The notes: generated by a model not told the origin, from the letters alone. DNA of 64,000 bases from an uncultured Ruegeria sp. (GCF_947500045.1 NZ_CANMQQ010000012.1:1-64000), one strand, 5' to 3'; shown: positions 47,399 through 57,511, counted from the first letter of the stretch. Made by a program: numbers and translations.

Positions 47399-48640
47399 TC
47401 AGTTCGAGTTCAGGCTTGAAGCAAGCGTGTTTGCGGCCTCGACGGCAGAGACCCGCGTCTGCGCCGCCTGCTCCCAATCAGCCAATGCGGTCTGCGCCGC
47501 CTCGGGCAGAGATTTCAATTCGGTCAGCGCCTGTGTGACATCGCCATCCGCCAACGCCGCCTGAGCGCGCGACAGGATCGCATCCGGGTCGTCGCCCTCT
47601 TGCGGTGTCACCGACCGGGCGCCCGTCTGACGCTGTAAAAAGGCAACCAGCCCGGTACTTTTATCCGCATCGCGCGCATCGGAGAGTGCCGCGCGGGCGG
47701 CCGGGGCAAACGAAGTGCGCAGGGCCGAGAGTGTTTCGACCCCGTCTTTCGAAGACGCCGCCAATGCATCCGGCACGTCGACACCTCCGGCTTTCAGTTC
47801 AGCAACCAAATCCTCATAGGGTTGTCCCGCATCCAACTGACCATGCAAGCGCGACAGGATCGCTGCATTGGTCGCAGCGCGTGCTTCGGCCGAGGCTTTG
47901 GCCTCCAATGCCTGCGCATCCGCAACCATCTTTTCCACTTCACTGCGCTGAGCGGCCAGTGAATCCTGAAGTTTCTTCAGCTCAGCCTCAAACGCGGCCG
48001 TTGTTTCGGGTGAAACATTTGCCTCGATCGGCTTCTTTTCCAGCGCGGTCAGGCGCTCATCCAGAGGTCCGACCTGACCTGTCAGGCCATCAACACTGGA
48101 CTTCAAACTGCCCAGATCGCTTTCGACCGGCGTCAGCTTGTCTGTCAGTGCCGTGATCTGAGCCGATAAACCCGAGACATCCGGGCTATCGCTCATGGAT
48201 TTTGTCAGTTTGGCGATCTGATCGGATTGTTCCGCCAGTTTCGATTCGAGCGCGGCAATCGCATCTGCGCTGTCTGCTCCTTGCGATGAAAATCCGCCGC
48301 CTACTGCGAACCCGATCCCGGCGGCAACAACCCCGCCGAGCAGGGCTGGAACGAACCCGCCCCGCTTTTCGACGGTGCGCTCGATCACTTTCTCTTCTGC
48401 AGGTTCTGGCACTTCGACGGCTTCGGCTTCGGCTTCGGCTTCGGCTTCGGCTTCGGCTTCGGCTTCGGCTTCGGCTTCGGCTTCGGCTTCGGCTTCGGAA
48501 GTCAAATCATCCGCAGGCTCTGCTTCGTCAACGGTTTTGTCTTCCGAATTAGAGTTGCTTTCATCCTCAATGGCCTCAGCAACATCCTCAATCTTGGGGT
48601 CTTCGACCGGCTCCTGATCTGGTTTCTTCTTATCAGCCAC
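47399..48640 (-). CDS. COG4223/mitofilin-like membrane protein
   Basis: 413-residue protein of the alphaproteobacterial mitofilin/Mic60-like group. The N-terminal part is highly acidic, including a run of alternating Ala and Glu (13 AE units) encoded by hexanucleotide repeats. One membrane helix (FVPALLGGVVAAGIGFAVGG, about residue 120) is followed by a coiled-coil with heptads (SAQITALTDKLTPVESDLGS...) and a C-terminal helical domain with ATNAAILSRLHGQLDAGQPY. Mic60-type proteins shape membranes; in alphaproteobacteria they have been linked to intracytoplasmic membranes. GTG at 48640 is preferred (AAGGGG upstream). It lies between hemD and hemY. Confidence 0.82.
   Translation of the reverse strand: MADKKKPDQEPVEDPKIEDVAEAIEDESNSNSEDKTVDEAEPADDLTSEAEAEAEAEAEAEAEAEAEAEAEAEAVEVPEPAEEKVIERTVEKRGGFVPALLGGVVAAGIGFAVGGGFSSQGADSADAIAALESKLAEQSDQIAKLTKSMSDSPDVSGLSAQITALTDKLTPVESDLGSLKSSVDGLTGQVGPLDERLTALEKKPIEANVSPETTAAFEAELKKLQDSLAAQRSEVEKMVADAQALEAKASAEARAATNAAILSRLHGQLDAGQPYEDLVAELKAGGVDVPDALAASSKDGVETLSALRTSFAPAARAALSDARDADKSTGLVAFLQRQTGARSVTPQEGDDPDAILSRAQAALADGDVTQALTELKSLPEAAQTALADWEQAAQTRVSAVEAANTLASSLNSN
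48421..48498. repeat. Perfect hexanucleotide tandem repeat (13 x CTTCGG)
   Basis: Thirteen uninterrupted copies of CTTCGG (78 bases) inside the COG4223-family gene; on the coding strand each unit is GCCGAA and encodes Ala-Glu. Because each unit is six bases, copy-number change keeps the frame. Confidence 0.97.
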
Positions 48641-48694
48641 CGTCCTAATCCCCTTATCGATTCCCAAAACACGTGAACAACAGACTAACCCAAG

Positions 48695-49408
48695 TTAATC
48701 TGCACCCGGCGCGCTCTCAACCCGCAACGCGTGTTTCACAAGTTTTTTAACGACTTCCTGCATTTGGTCCGAACTCGGCTCGCGCGCAATCTTCAATCGC
48801 TCAAAGGTCAAGGAATTAAGGGGCCACGCGGTGGCTTCGCTATTTGCAGCCAGCAACAAAGGCGCTGTTCCGGCCCATATATCGGCAAATTGTCGCGCTG
48901 TGCGGGGCGAAAAAATTGGGGCGATAATTGGCGAATTACATTCGGCGACCTGGGTTGCCGCGTCACTGAGCGGTAATAGATGTTGCTGATAAATCGGTTG
49001 CTCAAGGGTCGTCAGGCCCGAATTGGTCAGACGCTCGGCGACATTACCAAGGCTATGTTCTCCGCGCAGATGCAGCAGCGGACCTTGCGGTGCGCACTTC
49101 AACAGATTGGCCACCAACTCGTCCGCCGTTGCACCCAGCACCTGCGCGTTCCAACCAGCTGCTTTCGCGGCCTCTGTGGTCGCGGGACCGACACAATAGG
49201 CGGGCAAGTCGCGATCCACATCCAACATAGTTGCAGCGTTCACGCCGTTGGCCGATGAAAATATCAGTCCAGCAACTGCATCTGCCGCAACCGCAACCCT
49301 CAACGGTTCGATCTCCAACAGGGGTGAATGGATAACCTCGACCTCTGACCTGATGTGGGCCGGCAGTTGCGCAACAAACCTTTCCGAGGCGGCGCGAGGG
49401 CGGGTCAT
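48695..49408 (-). CDS. hemD: Uroporphyrinogen-III synthase
   Basis: 237-residue HemD, which closes hydroxymethylbilane into uroporphyrinogen III. Two Rossmann-like lobes are visible: [11 protein letters not shown] with [12 protein letters not shown] (about residue 60) and [17 protein letters not shown], with the C-terminal [16 protein letters not shown]. The family is poorly conserved, so the call also rests on its position ahead of the COG4223 and hemY genes. The start at 49408 lacks a strong Shine-Dalgarno site; the frame is open to 49486. It is divergent from tsaD. hemC is not beside it in this window. Confidence 0.82.
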   Translation of the reverse strand: MTRPRAASERFVAQLPAHIRSEVEVIHSPLLEIEPLRVAVAADAVAGLIFSSANGVNAATMLDVDRDLPAYCVGPATTEAAKAAGWNAQVLGATADELVANLLKCAPQGPLLHLRGEHSLGNVAERLTNSGLTTLEQPIYQQHLLPLSDAATQVAECNSPIIAPIFSPRTARQFADIWAGTAPLLLAANSEATAWPLNSLTFERLKIAREPSSDQMQEVVKKLVKHALRVESAPGAD

Positions 49409-49505
49409 CAACAAATACAACGGTCGGCGCCTTCGGCCTTGGGATTGTTTGCGTCCGCGCGGGATGGTACCCCGCATGGCAATCATGATGCAACGGATCA
49501 GGCCT

Positions 49506-50603
49506 ATGGTGCAAACACTTACCGTCCTCGGACTGGAAAGCAGCTGCGATGATACAGCCGCCGCTGTCGTGCGACAGCAGTCAGGTGCGCAGGCCGAGAT
49601 TCTGTCATCAGTGGTGCACGGCCAGGCCGAGTTGCACAGCGCCTATGGTGGTGTTGTGCCTGAGATCGCGGCCCGCGCGCATGCAGAAAAACTGGACGTC
49701 TGCGTAGAACAGGCTCTAACACAGGCTGATATTGCCCTCAGTGATCTCGATGCAATTGCCGTAACTGCCGGTCCGGGCCTGATTGGCGGCGTTATTTCCG
49801 GTGTCATGTGCGCAAAGGGCCTGAGCGCCGCGACCGGCCTGACCCTGATCGGCGTGAATCATCTGGCCGGGCATGCCCTAACACCGCGCCTGACGGACGG
49901 GATCGCCTTTCCCTATCTGATGCTTCTGGTTTCAGGGGGTCATTGCCAATACCTGATCGCGCACGGGCCGGAACAGTTCACCCGCCTCGGGGGTACAATC
50001 GATGATGCTCCGGGAGAGGCCTTCGACAAAACAGCTCGTCTGCTGGGCCTTCCGCAGCCCGGCGGCCCTTCGGTCGAGGCCGAGGCCCGCGCGGGTGATC
50101 CCAACCGTTTCCGCTTTCCCCGCCCGCTATTGGATCGTCCCGGATGTGATCTGTCATTCTCGGGCCTAAAAACCGCTTTGATGCGTTTGCGGGATCAGAT
50201 CGTCGCCGACAAAGGTGGCCTGACCCGTCAGGATCGGGCCGATTTGTGTGCCGGGTTCCAGCGATCCATCGTCGATACGTTGGCTGAGAAAACGCGCCGC
50301 GCAATTGGGCTGTACCTTGAAGTCTCGCCACCTGCTCCGGTCATCGCAGTAGCCGGAGGTGTTGCGGCAAATACCGCCATTCGTTCAGCGTTAGAAACTG
50401 TTTCTGAAGAAATGGGTGCCCGATTTATTGCCCCGCCACTGGCCTTGTGCACCGACAATGCGGCTATGATTGCCTTTGCCGGTCTAGAGCGATATCGCAC
50501 CGGCGCAAGGGACGGGCTTGATCTGATCGCACGTCCCCGATGGCCTCTGGATCAAACCAGCCCTTCGATGCTCGGTGGTGGTAGGAAAGGGGCCAAGGCA
50601 TGA
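49506..50603 (+). CDS. tsaD: tRNA N6-threonylcarbamoyladenosine synthase subunit TsaD
   Basis: Transfers the threonylcarbamoyl group to A37 of ANN-decoding tRNAs, with TsaB, TsaE and TsaC products. ASKHA/Kae1 fold: [16 protein letters not shown] opening, metal ligands in [12 protein letters not shown] (HxxxH), SGGHCQYL and [10 protein letters not shown], and the C-terminal [10 protein letters not shown] and [13 protein letters not shown] segments. 365 residues. The ATG at 49506 is the start; the much longer open frame to the left is unlikely. The stop overlaps gpsA by 4 bases. tsaE is also in this window, near 63.1 kb. Confidence 0.97.
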   Translation: MVQTLTVLGLESSCDDTAAAVVRQQSGAQAEILSSVVHGQAELHSAYGGVVPEIAARAHAEKLDVCVEQALTQADIALSDLDAIAVTAGPGLIGGVISGVMCAKGLSAATGLTLIGVNHLAGHALTPRLTDGIAFPYLMLLVSGGHCQYLIAHGPEQFTRLGGTIDDAPGEAFDKTARLLGLPQPGGPSVEAEARAGDPNRFRFPRPLLDRPGCDLSFSGLKTALMRLRDQIVADKGGLTRQDRADLCAGFQRSIVDTLAEKTRRAIGLYLEVSPPAPVIAVAGGVAANTAIRSALETVSEEMGARFIAPPLALCTDNAAMIAFAGLERYRTGARDGLDLIARPRWPLDQTSPSMLGGGRKGAKA

Positions 50604-51562
50604 GCGTATCCGTACTTGGATCAGGGGCCTTTGGAACCGCTCTGGCTATATCTCTTGCGGGAAATGGGCCCGTCACACTCTGGTCGCGCACCACCGAGCA
50701 AGCGCAGCTTATGCAGCAGTCACGCGAGAATTCGGGTCGTCTGCCGGGCGTGACGTTGCCTGACAACATTTCTGTGACGGCTGATTTTGAACGGGCGGTG
50801 CAATCCGATGTTTTGTTGTTGGCGGTGCCGATGCAGAAACTACGCGATGCCTTGACCCTCAACTCTGCTCAATTGAGCGGCAAGACGCTGGTGGCCTGCT
50901 GCAAAGGGATCGAACTGACCTCGGGGCTTGGACCGGTTGCCGTTATTAATCAGACCGTCCCGGATGCGCATCCTGCCTTGCTGACCGGACCCAGCTTTGC
51001 CGACGATATCGCGCGCGGTCTGCCCACCGCGCTGACGCTAGCCTGCACTGACGCCGGATTGGGTGAGAACCTTCAACAAGAACTGACGACCGCCAACCTG
51101 CGTCTATATCGAACCACCGATACTGTCGGGGCTGAGCTGGGCGGTGCGCTAAAAAACGTGATGGCCATTGGCTGTGGCGCCGCCATTGGCGCGGGGCTGG
51201 GTGACAGCGCCCGCGCTGCGCTGATCACCCGCGGATTTGCCGAGATGCAACGCTTCGCCGCCCTGCGCGGCGCACGGCCCGACACGCTGATGGGGCTGTC
51301 AGGTCTGGGCGATCTGGTGCTGACCTGCTCGTCCGAGCTGTCACGAAATTACCGTTTTGGCCTGTCTTTGGGCCTAAATAAATCATTCGACAGCGCAACC
51401 ACCGTCGAAGGTGTTGCCACCGCACAAGCCATGTCCAAGATCGCCGCGAATGAAGGATTGGACATGCCCATCAGCTCGACTGTGGCGAAACTCAGCAGCG
51501 GTGATTACAGTGTGACTGACGCGATTCAAGCGCTGCTGGGTCGCCCGCTCAAGGAGGAATAA
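50600..51562 (+). CDS. gpsA: Glycerol-3-phosphate dehydrogenase [NAD(P)+]
   Basis: Reduces dihydroxyacetone phosphate to sn-glycerol 3-phosphate for phospholipid synthesis; cytoplasmic. The Rossmann loop [19 protein letters not shown] is N-terminal, and the catalytic-lysine motif [19 protein letters not shown] appears as [17 protein letters not shown] with [19 protein letters not shown] after it. 320 residues, normal. It overlaps tsaD by 4 bases and precedes the YCII gene by one base. Confidence 0.96.
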   Translation: MSVSVLGSGAFGTALAISLAGNGPVTLWSRTTEQAQLMQQSRENSGRLPGVTLPDNISVTADFERAVQSDVLLLAVPMQKLRDALTLNSAQLSGKTLVACCKGIELTSGLGPVAVINQTVPDAHPALLTGPSFADDIARGLPTALTLACTDAGLGENLQQELTTANLRLYRTTDTVGAELGGALKNVMAIGCGAAIGAGLGDSARAALITRGFAEMQRFAALRGARPDTLMGLSGLGDLVLTCSSELSRNYRFGLSLGLNKSFDSATTVEGVATAQAMSKIAANEGLDMPISSTVAKLSSGDYSVTDAIQALLGRPLKEE

Positions 51563-51563
51563 C

Positions 51564-51833
51564 ATGCTCATTGCCCTGATCGCCCGGGACAAAACTGGCG
51601 CTCTGCAAACCCGAATGGACAACCGCGCCGCCCATCTGGGTTATATCGAGAAAACCGGTGTTGTGTCGCAGGCGGGTCCGCTGTTGGACGGCGATGCGAT
51701 GATCGGGTCGCTGATCATTTTGGACGTTGAAGACCTGGCCGCCGCTCAGGCCTGGGCGGCCAACGACCCCTATGCGCTGGCAGGGCTTTTCGACTCGGTC
51801 GAGCTGATCCCATGGAAGAAGGTGATTGGCTGA
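51564..51833 (+). CDS. YCII-family protein
   Basis: 89-residue YciI-like ferredoxin-fold protein. The central VSQAGPLLDGDAMIGSLIIL and the later LAAAQAWAANDPYALAGLF carry the conserved family His/Asp-containing pattern in altered form. Function of YciI proteins is unknown, though some fused members act on chlorinated or aromatic compounds. GGAGGAA precedes the ATG. It shares one base with the EVE gene and is the third gene in tsaD-gpsA-YCII-EVE. Confidence 0.9.
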   Translation: MLIALIARDKTGALQTRMDNRAAHLGYIEKTGVVSQAGPLLDGDAMIGSLIILDVEDLAAAQAWAANDPYALAGLFDSVELIPWKKVIG

Positions 51834-52255
51834 TGGCGTACTGGCTGTTCAAATCCGAACCTTCAACCTGGAGCTGGGATCAGCAGGTCGCCAAAGGTGA
51901 TGCAGGCGAAGAATGGGACGGGGTCCGAAACTATCAGGCCCGTAATTTTATGCGCCAGATGCAGATTGGCGATCGGGGATTCTTCTACCATTCGCAAAAG
52001 GAAAAGGCGGTTGTTGGCATTGTCGAGGTCTGTGCCAAGGCGCATCCTGACAGCACCACCGATGATGAACGCTGGGAATGCGTGGACATCAAGGCGATAC
52101 GGCCTTTTACCGTTCCGGTCACACTGGATCAGATCAAAGCGGATGAACGTCTGGCTGAGATGGTCTTGGTCAAGAACTCTCGACTATCCGTGCAACCGGT
52201 CAGTGATGCGGAATGGTCGCTGATCTGTGGTCTGGGGCACACAGTGGCGGATTGA
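51833..52255 (+). CDS. EVE-domain protein
   Basis: 140-residue EVE (PUA-like) protein. The family opening YWLFKSEPSTWSWDQQ and DGVRNYQARNFMRQMQIGD, FFYHSQKEKAVVGIVEV are diagnostic. EVE domains are thought to bind modified bases in nucleic acids. Start at 51833, one base overlapping YCII. It is the last gene of a tsaD-gpsA-YCII-EVE run; a link with tRNA modification through tsaD is conceivable but unproven. Confidence 0.93.
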   Translation: MAYWLFKSEPSTWSWDQQVAKGDAGEEWDGVRNYQARNFMRQMQIGDRGFFYHSQKEKAVVGIVEVCAKAHPDSTTDDERWECVDIKAIRPFTVPVTLDQIKADERLAEMVLVKNSRLSVQPVSDAEWSLICGLGHTVAD

Positions 52256-52260
52256 AAAAA

Positions 52261-52291
52261 GGGAAGGCCCTGACGAATGCAGAACCTTCCC
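52261..52291 (+). terminator. Weak hairpin after the EVE gene
   Basis: Arms GGGAAGG and CCTTCCC (7 bp) enclose 17 bases just past the EVE stop. There is no T run after the stem, so termination is only possible. Confidence 0.3.
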
Positions 52292-52476
52292 TACCCCGCG
52301 TGCTCCCAAACTCACCACACGCATACGGAAATCTGTTGGCTCTGACCGTCCTGGTCATGTCCTGACCCTAACCGATTTGCGCCCAGCGCTTCAAACGCCA
52401 AGTAGTTAGAGTTTCACTCAAATACGGAACACCCGCCGGAACAACCGATGGGTTCCGCATTGGTTTATAGCCCTTT

Positions 52477-52818
52477 TCAGCTGTAGACCGACTCTTTACC
52501 GAAATGCTTGGTCAGCATGTAATAGACCACAGCGCGGTATTTGTTGCGTTCGGACATGCCATAAGTTTCCATGGCCTTGTTGATCGCTTCCATCAGTTCT
52601 GGACCATCCGATAAGCCTAGTTTTTTGACAAGGAAGTTGTTCTTGACCGTCTCAAGCTCAGCTTCCTGGCTGGCAGCCACTGTTGACGCATCCGCATCAT
52701 AGATCGCCGGACCACAACCGATTGTAACCTTGGTCAAAAGGTCCATATCAGGGTCCAGCCCGCATTTGCCTTTCAAATCTTCAGCGTATTTGGCGATCAG
52801 CTCATCGCGTTTGCCCAT
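52477..52818 (-). CDS. DUF2853 family protein
   Basis: 113-residue helical protein of the DUF2853 family, conserved in Rhodobacteraceae and other alphaproteobacteria and of unknown function. The N-terminal KRDELIAKYAEDLKGKCG, the central KVTIGCGPAIYDADASTVA and the C-terminal RNKYRAVVYYMLTKHFGKE are the family's recognisable segments. AGGAGA precedes the ATG at 52818; the frame is open 9 further codons. A single gene, downstream of ahcY's terminator and unlikely to be co-transcribed with it. Confidence 0.82.
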   Translation of the reverse strand: MGKRDELIAKYAEDLKGKCGLDPDMDLLTKVTIGCGPAIYDADASTVAASQEAELETVKNNFLVKKLGLSDGPELMEAINKAMETYGMSERNKYRAVVYYMLTKHFGKESVYS

Positions 52819-52942
52819 TTTCAACTCTCCTGCGCAGAATTTCAATTAAAAGTGGCCCAATTGCCTGAATGCTAGGATTGGCAGAGAACCGGGCTTCTCA
52901 AATAGGATTTTTTTCGCTGTTCCTTCCCCCTAAAGCACAACG

Positions 52943-52972
52943 AAAAAACCACCGGGGTTGGCCGGTGGTTTT
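52943..52972 (-). terminator. Rho-independent terminator of ahcY
   Basis: On the minus strand an 11-bp stem (AAAACCACCGG/CCGGTGGTTTT) closes a 6-base loop and continues into TTTTTT. It lies 26 bases past the ahcY stop. The stem also has T's on the other side and may work in both directions. Confidence 0.88.
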
Positions 52973-52998
52973 CAGGGTAGTTTGACAATGAGCCGGGA

Positions 52999-54387
52999 TT
53001 AGTAGCGATAATGTTCCGGCTTGTACGGGCCTTCCGGCTTCACGCCAATATAGGCCGCTTGTTCACTGTCCATCTGGGTCAGCTTTACACCAATGCGATC
53101 CAGATGCAGCCGGGCGACTTTTTCATCCAGATGCTTGGGCAGGATGTAGACGTCGTTTTTGTACTCATCGCCCTTGGTGAATAGCTCGATCTGCGCCAGA
53201 ACCTGGTTGGTAAACGAGGCCGACATCACGAAAGAGGGGTGGCCGGTGGCGTTGCCAAGGTTCAGCAGACGACCTTCGGACAGCAGGATAATGCGATTGC
53301 CCGAAGGCATCTCGATCATGTCCACCTGTTCCTTGATGTTGGTCCATTTGTGGTTCTTCAAACTGGCCACCTGAATCTCATTGTCGAAGTGACCGATGTT
53401 GCCAACGATGGCCATGTCTTTCATCGCGCGCATATGCTCGATGCGGATCACGTCCTTGTTGCCGGTCGTGGTGATGAAAAGGTCTGCCGTTGCAACTTCG
53501 TCTTCCAGCAGTGTGACTTCGAACCCATCCATCGCAGCCTGCAGGGCGCAGATCGGGTCCACTTCGGTCACCTTCACGCGGGCACCAGCGCCGCGCAGAG
53601 ACGCGGCCGAACCTTTGCCTACGTCGCCGTAACCACACACCACAGCAACTTTACCGGCCATCATCGTATCGGTAGCACGGCGGATACCGTCGACCAGCGA
53701 TTCCTTGCAACCGTATTTGTTGTCGAATTTCGACTTGGTAACACTGTCGTTCACGTTGATCGCGGGGAAGGGCAACTGACCTTCTTTAACCAGTTGATAC
53801 AACCGATTAACACCCGTAGTCGTTTCCTCGGACACGCCCTGAATCTGGTCCCGCATTTTGGTGAACCAGCCGGGTGAGGCCGCCATGCGCTTCTTGATCT
53901 GCGCCTTAATCGCCTCTTCCTCTTCCGAACCGGGAACAGGGATAATGTCCTCACCCGCTTCGGCACGGGCACCCAGCAGGATGTACAATGTTGCGTCGCC
54001 GCCATCGTCCAGGATCATGTTCGGGCCATCTTCGAACAAGAAGGATTTGTCCAGATAATCCCAATGCTCTTCCAGCGTCTGCCCCTTGATGGCAAAGACG
54101 GGAATACCCGCTTCGGCAATCGCCGCGGCCGCGTGATCTTGCGTTGAGAAGATGTTGCATGACGCCCAGCGTACATCCGCGCCCAGCGCAGCCAGTGTTT
54201 CGATCAGAACAGCGGTCTGAATGGTCATGTGCAGCGAACCGACGATCCGCGCACCACTCAATGGCTTGCTGTCACCGTATTCAGCGCGCAGGGACATCAG
54301 GCCCGGCATCTCGGTTTCAGCAATATTCAGTTCTTTGCGGCCAAATCCGGCCAGCGAAATGTCTTTGACGATATAGTCCCCGGCCAT
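52999..54387 (-). CDS. ahcY: Adenosylhomocysteinase
   Basis: NAD-dependent hydrolysis of S-adenosylhomocysteine to adenosine and homocysteine in the methylation cycle. 462 residues. [20 protein letters not shown] and [17 protein letters not shown] are N-terminal signatures. The NAD domain has [21 protein letters not shown] and the C-terminal dimer arm ends [10 protein letters not shown], the conserved terminus. The ATG at 54387 has GGAG upstream; the extra 15 codons of the open frame are rejected. The leader was searched for an SAH riboswitch and none was recognised. Confidence 0.97.
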   Translation of the reverse strand: MAGDYIVKDISLAGFGRKELNIAETEMPGLMSLRAEYGDSKPLSGARIVGSLHMTIQTAVLIETLAALGADVRWASCNIFSTQDHAAAAIAEAGIPVFAIKGQTLEEHWDYLDKSFLFEDGPNMILDDGGDATLYILLGARAEAGEDIIPVPGSEEEEAIKAQIKKRMAASPGWFTKMRDQIQGVSEETTTGVNRLYQLVKEGQLPFPAINVNDSVTKSKFDNKYGCKESLVDGIRRATDTMMAGKVAVVCGYGDVGKGSAASLRGAGARVKVTEVDPICALQAAMDGFEVTLLEDEVATADLFITTTGNKDVIRIEHMRAMKDMAIVGNIGHFDNEIQVASLKNHKWTNIKEQVDMIEMPSGNRIILLSEGRLLNLGNATGHPSFVMSASFTNQVLAQIELFTKGDEYKNDVYILPKHLDEKVARLHLDRIGVKLTQMDSEQAAYIGVKPEGPYKPEHYRY

Positions 54388-54490
54388 CAGGTGCTCCACT
54401 CCGGTAAATATTGATCCGGGCTGCCCTAACACTCATTGAGGCAGGTGGCAATGTGGATGGCCGAGGCAAAAAACCTGACACTGAAAAATA

Positions 54491-54805
54491 TCAGCTTGGC
54501 GTGCCCTCAACCTTGATCTTGGGGATCGCTTCAAAAAAATCTGTGCCAACGGCGACAATACAACTGATGCCGTTCGCTTGGGTCACCAAAACGGTATAAC
54601 TTCCCGTTTCTTTCGAGGTCCAAACCTCCATGACCGATTGCGCGCCACGAGACTTCTGCAGACCGCCAAAGACCAATTCCTCGGCGTAACTGTCTTGCAG
54701 TTTGGTAATCACGTGCTCGCGTTCTGCACAATTCTGGGCAAAAGCAGGCGGTGCGGTCGCAGCCATTCCGAAGGTCAGGGTGATTGCAAACAAACGCTTG
54801 AACAT
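54491..54805 (-). CDS. Small secreted protein of unknown function
   Basis: 104-residue protein with a clear Sec signal peptide (FKRLFAITLTFGMAATAPPAFA, cleavage before QNCAERE). Mature part about 80 residues with two cysteines (NCAERE, SCIVAVG) that could form a disulfide, and an Asp/Glu-poor beta-rich C-terminus. The strong Shine-Dalgarno AAAGGAG is 7 bases before the ATG. I do not recognise a named family. It is upstream of ahcY on the same strand, 103 bases away, and may be transcribed separately. Confidence 0.75.
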   Translation of the reverse strand: MFKRLFAITLTFGMAATAPPAFAQNCAEREHVITKLQDSYAEELVFGGLQKSRGAQSVMEVWTSKETGSYTVLVTQANGISCIVAVGTDFFEAIPKIKVEGTPS

Positions 54806-55011
54806 AACAAGCTCCTTTCGATACGAGTTTCGTTTCGAGAGGGCGCAACTGGGAGGAATCAGCACCCCCCTCAGTCCTTTATGTCGGGATCGTATCGTAC
54901 CGTTTCAAAGCACGAATGCTCAAGAAAGTGTTGGCAGCATGTGATCCAGACAGGTACATCATAACATAAGAACACGGATTGAACGTGTCCTAGTTCACAA
55001 GGCATGGCAAA

Positions 55012-55605
55012 ATGGCAACACAACCCAGAGCGTGGCAAAGAATGCTGTCGGGCCGTCGGCTGGATTTATTAGATCCGACACCGGTGGATATCGAGATCGA
55101 AGATATCGCGCACGGGCTGGCCTTTGTGGCGCGATGGAATGGGCAGACAAACGGGGATTTTGCCTATTCCGTGGCCGAACATTCCTTGCTGGTTGAAGAG
55201 CTTTTTGGCCGCATCGCACCAAATGCACCCGCAAAATGGCGTTTGGCAGCACTGTTACACGACGCGCCCGAATATGTGATCGGAGACATGATTTCCCCTG
55301 TCAAATCCGCTGTTGGCCCGGATTACGGTGATTTAGATGACCGGCTGGCTGCGGCCATACATATCCGTTTCGGATTGCCCGCTGCAGTGCCGAAAACGAT
55401 AAAACGCCAGATCAAAAAGGCCGACAAGATCAGCGCCTGGATGGAGGCCACGCAAATCGCGGGCTTTTCTGAGGCCGAGGCGACAAAGTTCTTTGGCCGC
55501 CCTGACAGGGCAGTTCTGGAGGGGTTACAGATCAAACTGCGCCCACCACTCGACGTACGACAGGCCTATACCGCGCGGCACGAAGAGCTATTATCCAGTT
55601 TCTAG
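55012..55605 (+). CDS. HD-domain phosphohydrolase (YfbR-like)
   Basis: 197-residue HD-superfamily metal phosphohydrolase. SVAEHSLLVEELF and AALLHDAPEYVIGDMISPVK give the H...HD...D metal ligands, and AAIHIRFGLPA follows. The order resembles 5'-deoxynucleotidase YfbR/YGK1-type enzymes, but substrate identity is inferred only from fold. Transcribed alone ahead of the glycan island. Confidence 0.85.
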   Translation: MATQPRAWQRMLSGRRLDLLDPTPVDIEIEDIAHGLAFVARWNGQTNGDFAYSVAEHSLLVEELFGRIAPNAPAKWRLAALLHDAPEYVIGDMISPVKSAVGPDYGDLDDRLAAAIHIRFGLPAAVPKTIKRQIKKADKISAWMEATQIAGFSEAEATKFFGRPDRAVLEGLQIKLRPPLDVRQAYTARHEELLSSF

Positions 55606-55667
55606 GTCAGCGGTGCGGCGCAGGCTAGGCCGCCAATAAACAACACTATTATCGGGCGCAGGTTCAA

Positions 55668-56492
55668 ATGAGCGATGCAGATAGCCGGGCACGGGTAACA
55701 GACGCGCAGATGGAATACGCCAATTCCTGCTTGCGCGAAGCCTACAATCTGGCGGGCCGGGGGCGGGTGCGCAATCTGATCCGAAAATCGCTGCTGCCGC
55801 AGATGATCGAGTATCGCAACTTGAATATCCATCTGCACCCTTGCGACAATTTCAGCGAGTTTGTTCTTTGGCGAAAGGGTCGGTCCCCAGAAGAGCTTGA
55901 GCTGAACTGGTTGAAAGACACTTTTGGGGGCAAAACTGTCAAAATCTTGGATATTGGGGCCAACTTTGGCCTGTACTCGCTTTTCTTTGCGTCAGTCCTC
56001 GCCTCGGACTCCCGGATTTATGCATTTGAACCAAACCCCACGTTGGCTAAGCGTTTCAAGAGAAACTGCGCTCTGAATGGTTTTGACAATGTAGACCTCA
56101 ACATCTGCGCCATCTCGGGCGAAACCGGCGAAGCAACGCTTTCAATCGAGCTGCGCGGGGACACAGCGACCAATCTTGGTGAAGCGCATCTGACCACCGA
56201 CCCAGCGCACCTGGACAAGACAAAATACGAGTTCATACAAGTGCAAACCCGATCGCTTTTGGAGCTGACGCATCTGCACGGGGTCGACTACGCCAAGCTT
56301 GACGTGGAAGGGCACGAGCCGAATATTCTTATGCCTTTCTTTGAGGTCGCTGAGGACGAGGCTCTTCCCCGATACCTGCAACTGGAGGCCGTGAAGCTTG
56401 ACGAAGGTGCTGAAAACCTCTTTGCCGCCATTTCCGGCCGTGGTTACAAGAATGTCTTTCAAACCCAGCGCAATATCATATTCAAAAGGTAG
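55668..56492 (+). CDS. FkbM-family methyltransferase
   Basis: 274-residue SAM-dependent O-methyltransferase. SAM-binding motif ILDIGANFGLYSLFF (about residue 88), followed by IYAFEPNPTLAKRFKRN and the family-specific YAKLDVEGHEPNILMPFF. FkbM proteins methylate sugars or polyketides and are common in polysaccharide loci. First gene of a glycan-type island; the two following genes are on the same strand. Confidence 0.88.
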   Translation: MSDADSRARVTDAQMEYANSCLREAYNLAGRGRVRNLIRKSLLPQMIEYRNLNIHLHPCDNFSEFVLWRKGRSPEELELNWLKDTFGGKTVKILDIGANFGLYSLFFASVLASDSRIYAFEPNPTLAKRFKRNCALNGFDNVDLNICAISGETGEATLSIELRGDTATNLGEAHLTTDPAHLDKTKYEFIQVQTRSLLELTHLHGVDYAKLDVEGHEPNILMPFFEVAEDEALPRYLQLEAVKLDEGAENLFAAISGRGYKNVFQTQRNIIFKR

Positions 56493-56542
56493 GTCATGCA
56501 GCAAGAGCCAACCCTCATAGCCGGGCCTGGGATCAATTCGAT

Positions 56543-57511
56543 ATGAATGTCGGGTTGTTCTCTTGCGCCAGAAACGAGGGGCCGTTCATTCTTGAGTGGG
56601 TCGCCTATCATTTGCTCGTCGGGTTTGACCCGATCCTGATCTACAGCAATGACTCAACTGACGGCACAACTGAACTGCTTGATGCACTCGATCGCAATGG
56701 CATCATCGCTCATGTTCTGCAGGACTTGAAGTCGGGCGAAATTCCTCAGCACGCGGCTGCCGACAAGGCCTTTTTGCACCCATCGCTTGTTTATGCCGAT
56801 TGGCTGATGTGGCTCGATATTGATGAATTCCTCTACTGTGCGAGCCCCAACAATAAGGTCACGGATCTGATCGAGCGATGCGCTGGAAACGCAGAGGGTG
56901 TAGCGGTGAATTGGCTGATATTCGGGGACGGATTTCACCACAACTGGGAACCCGGCCTCGTCACCCAACGATTTCTGCAACGCGCGGACGACCATCATCG
57001 CCTGCATCGACGCTACAAAACTCTGTTTCAGACATCTGAAAAAATTCGCGGGTTCGGCATCCACAGGCCCCACCTGTACAAGGGGTTTCAGGTTGATGGA
57101 GGGCAGTTCGTCAACGCCTCGGGGCAACCCATGCATGACGATATTTATCGTTCCGGCGTGCGGAGACGGCATGCCTTTGGAGCTGCGCCCGAGCACCTAG
57201 TTTGTCATGACTGGGCCGCTGTATTTCACTACCCGGTGAAAACAAGGGACAGTTTCGAACTAAAGCGCCAGCGCGGTCAGGGAACGAAACCGATTGATGC
57301 GCCTGACCGGTTCAGCCGGTTTCGCGAGCAGTATTGGAAGAAATACAACCAAAACAGTGTTTTGGATGACCGGATGCTGGCAATGGGTGACAGACTCCAG
57401 ACGAAGGTGGAGAAACTGTTGTTATCGACTGATATCAGGCACGCATATGAATCCTGTCTCGGAATATGCGCGCAGCGTCTTCACGCAGTGGCGGAACGTC
57501 CAGCACTTTGA
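56543..57511 (+). CDS. Glycosyltransferase of the Glyco_tranf_2_4 type
   Basis: 322-residue cytosolic transferase. FSCARNEGPFILEWVAYH starts the GT-A core, SNDSTDGTTELLDAL follows, and the acidic motif is WLDIDEFLYC (about residue 90). HNWEPGLVTQRFLQR and PVKTRDSFELKRQRGQG are further conserved segments of this family. No membrane helix. It lies 50 bases after the FkbM gene and may modify the same glycan. Acceptor unknown. Confidence 0.85.
   Translation: MNVGLFSCARNEGPFILEWVAYHLLVGFDPILIYSNDSTDGTTELLDALDRNGIIAHVLQDLKSGEIPQHAAADKAFLHPSLVYADWLMWLDIDEFLYCASPNNKVTDLIERCAGNAEGVAVNWLIFGDGFHHNWEPGLVTQRFLQRADDHHRLHRRYKTLFQTSEKIRGFGIHRPHLYKGFQVDGGQFVNASGQPMHDDIYRSGVRRRHAFGAAPEHLVCHDWAAVFHYPVKTRDSFELKRQRGQGTKPIDAPDRFSRFREQYWKKYNQNSVLDDRMLAMGDRLQTKVEKLLLSTDIRHAYESCLGICAQRLHAVAERPAL

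Noticed and set aside
48421..48498. CRISPR-like repeat
   Set aside because: Contiguous six-base units with no spacers, lying inside a coding frame; it is a coding tandem repeat.
54388..54490. SAH riboswitch ahead of ahcY
   Set aside because: The leader does not show the conserved core elements that I know for SAH or SAM/SAH riboswitches; no convincing pseudoknot.
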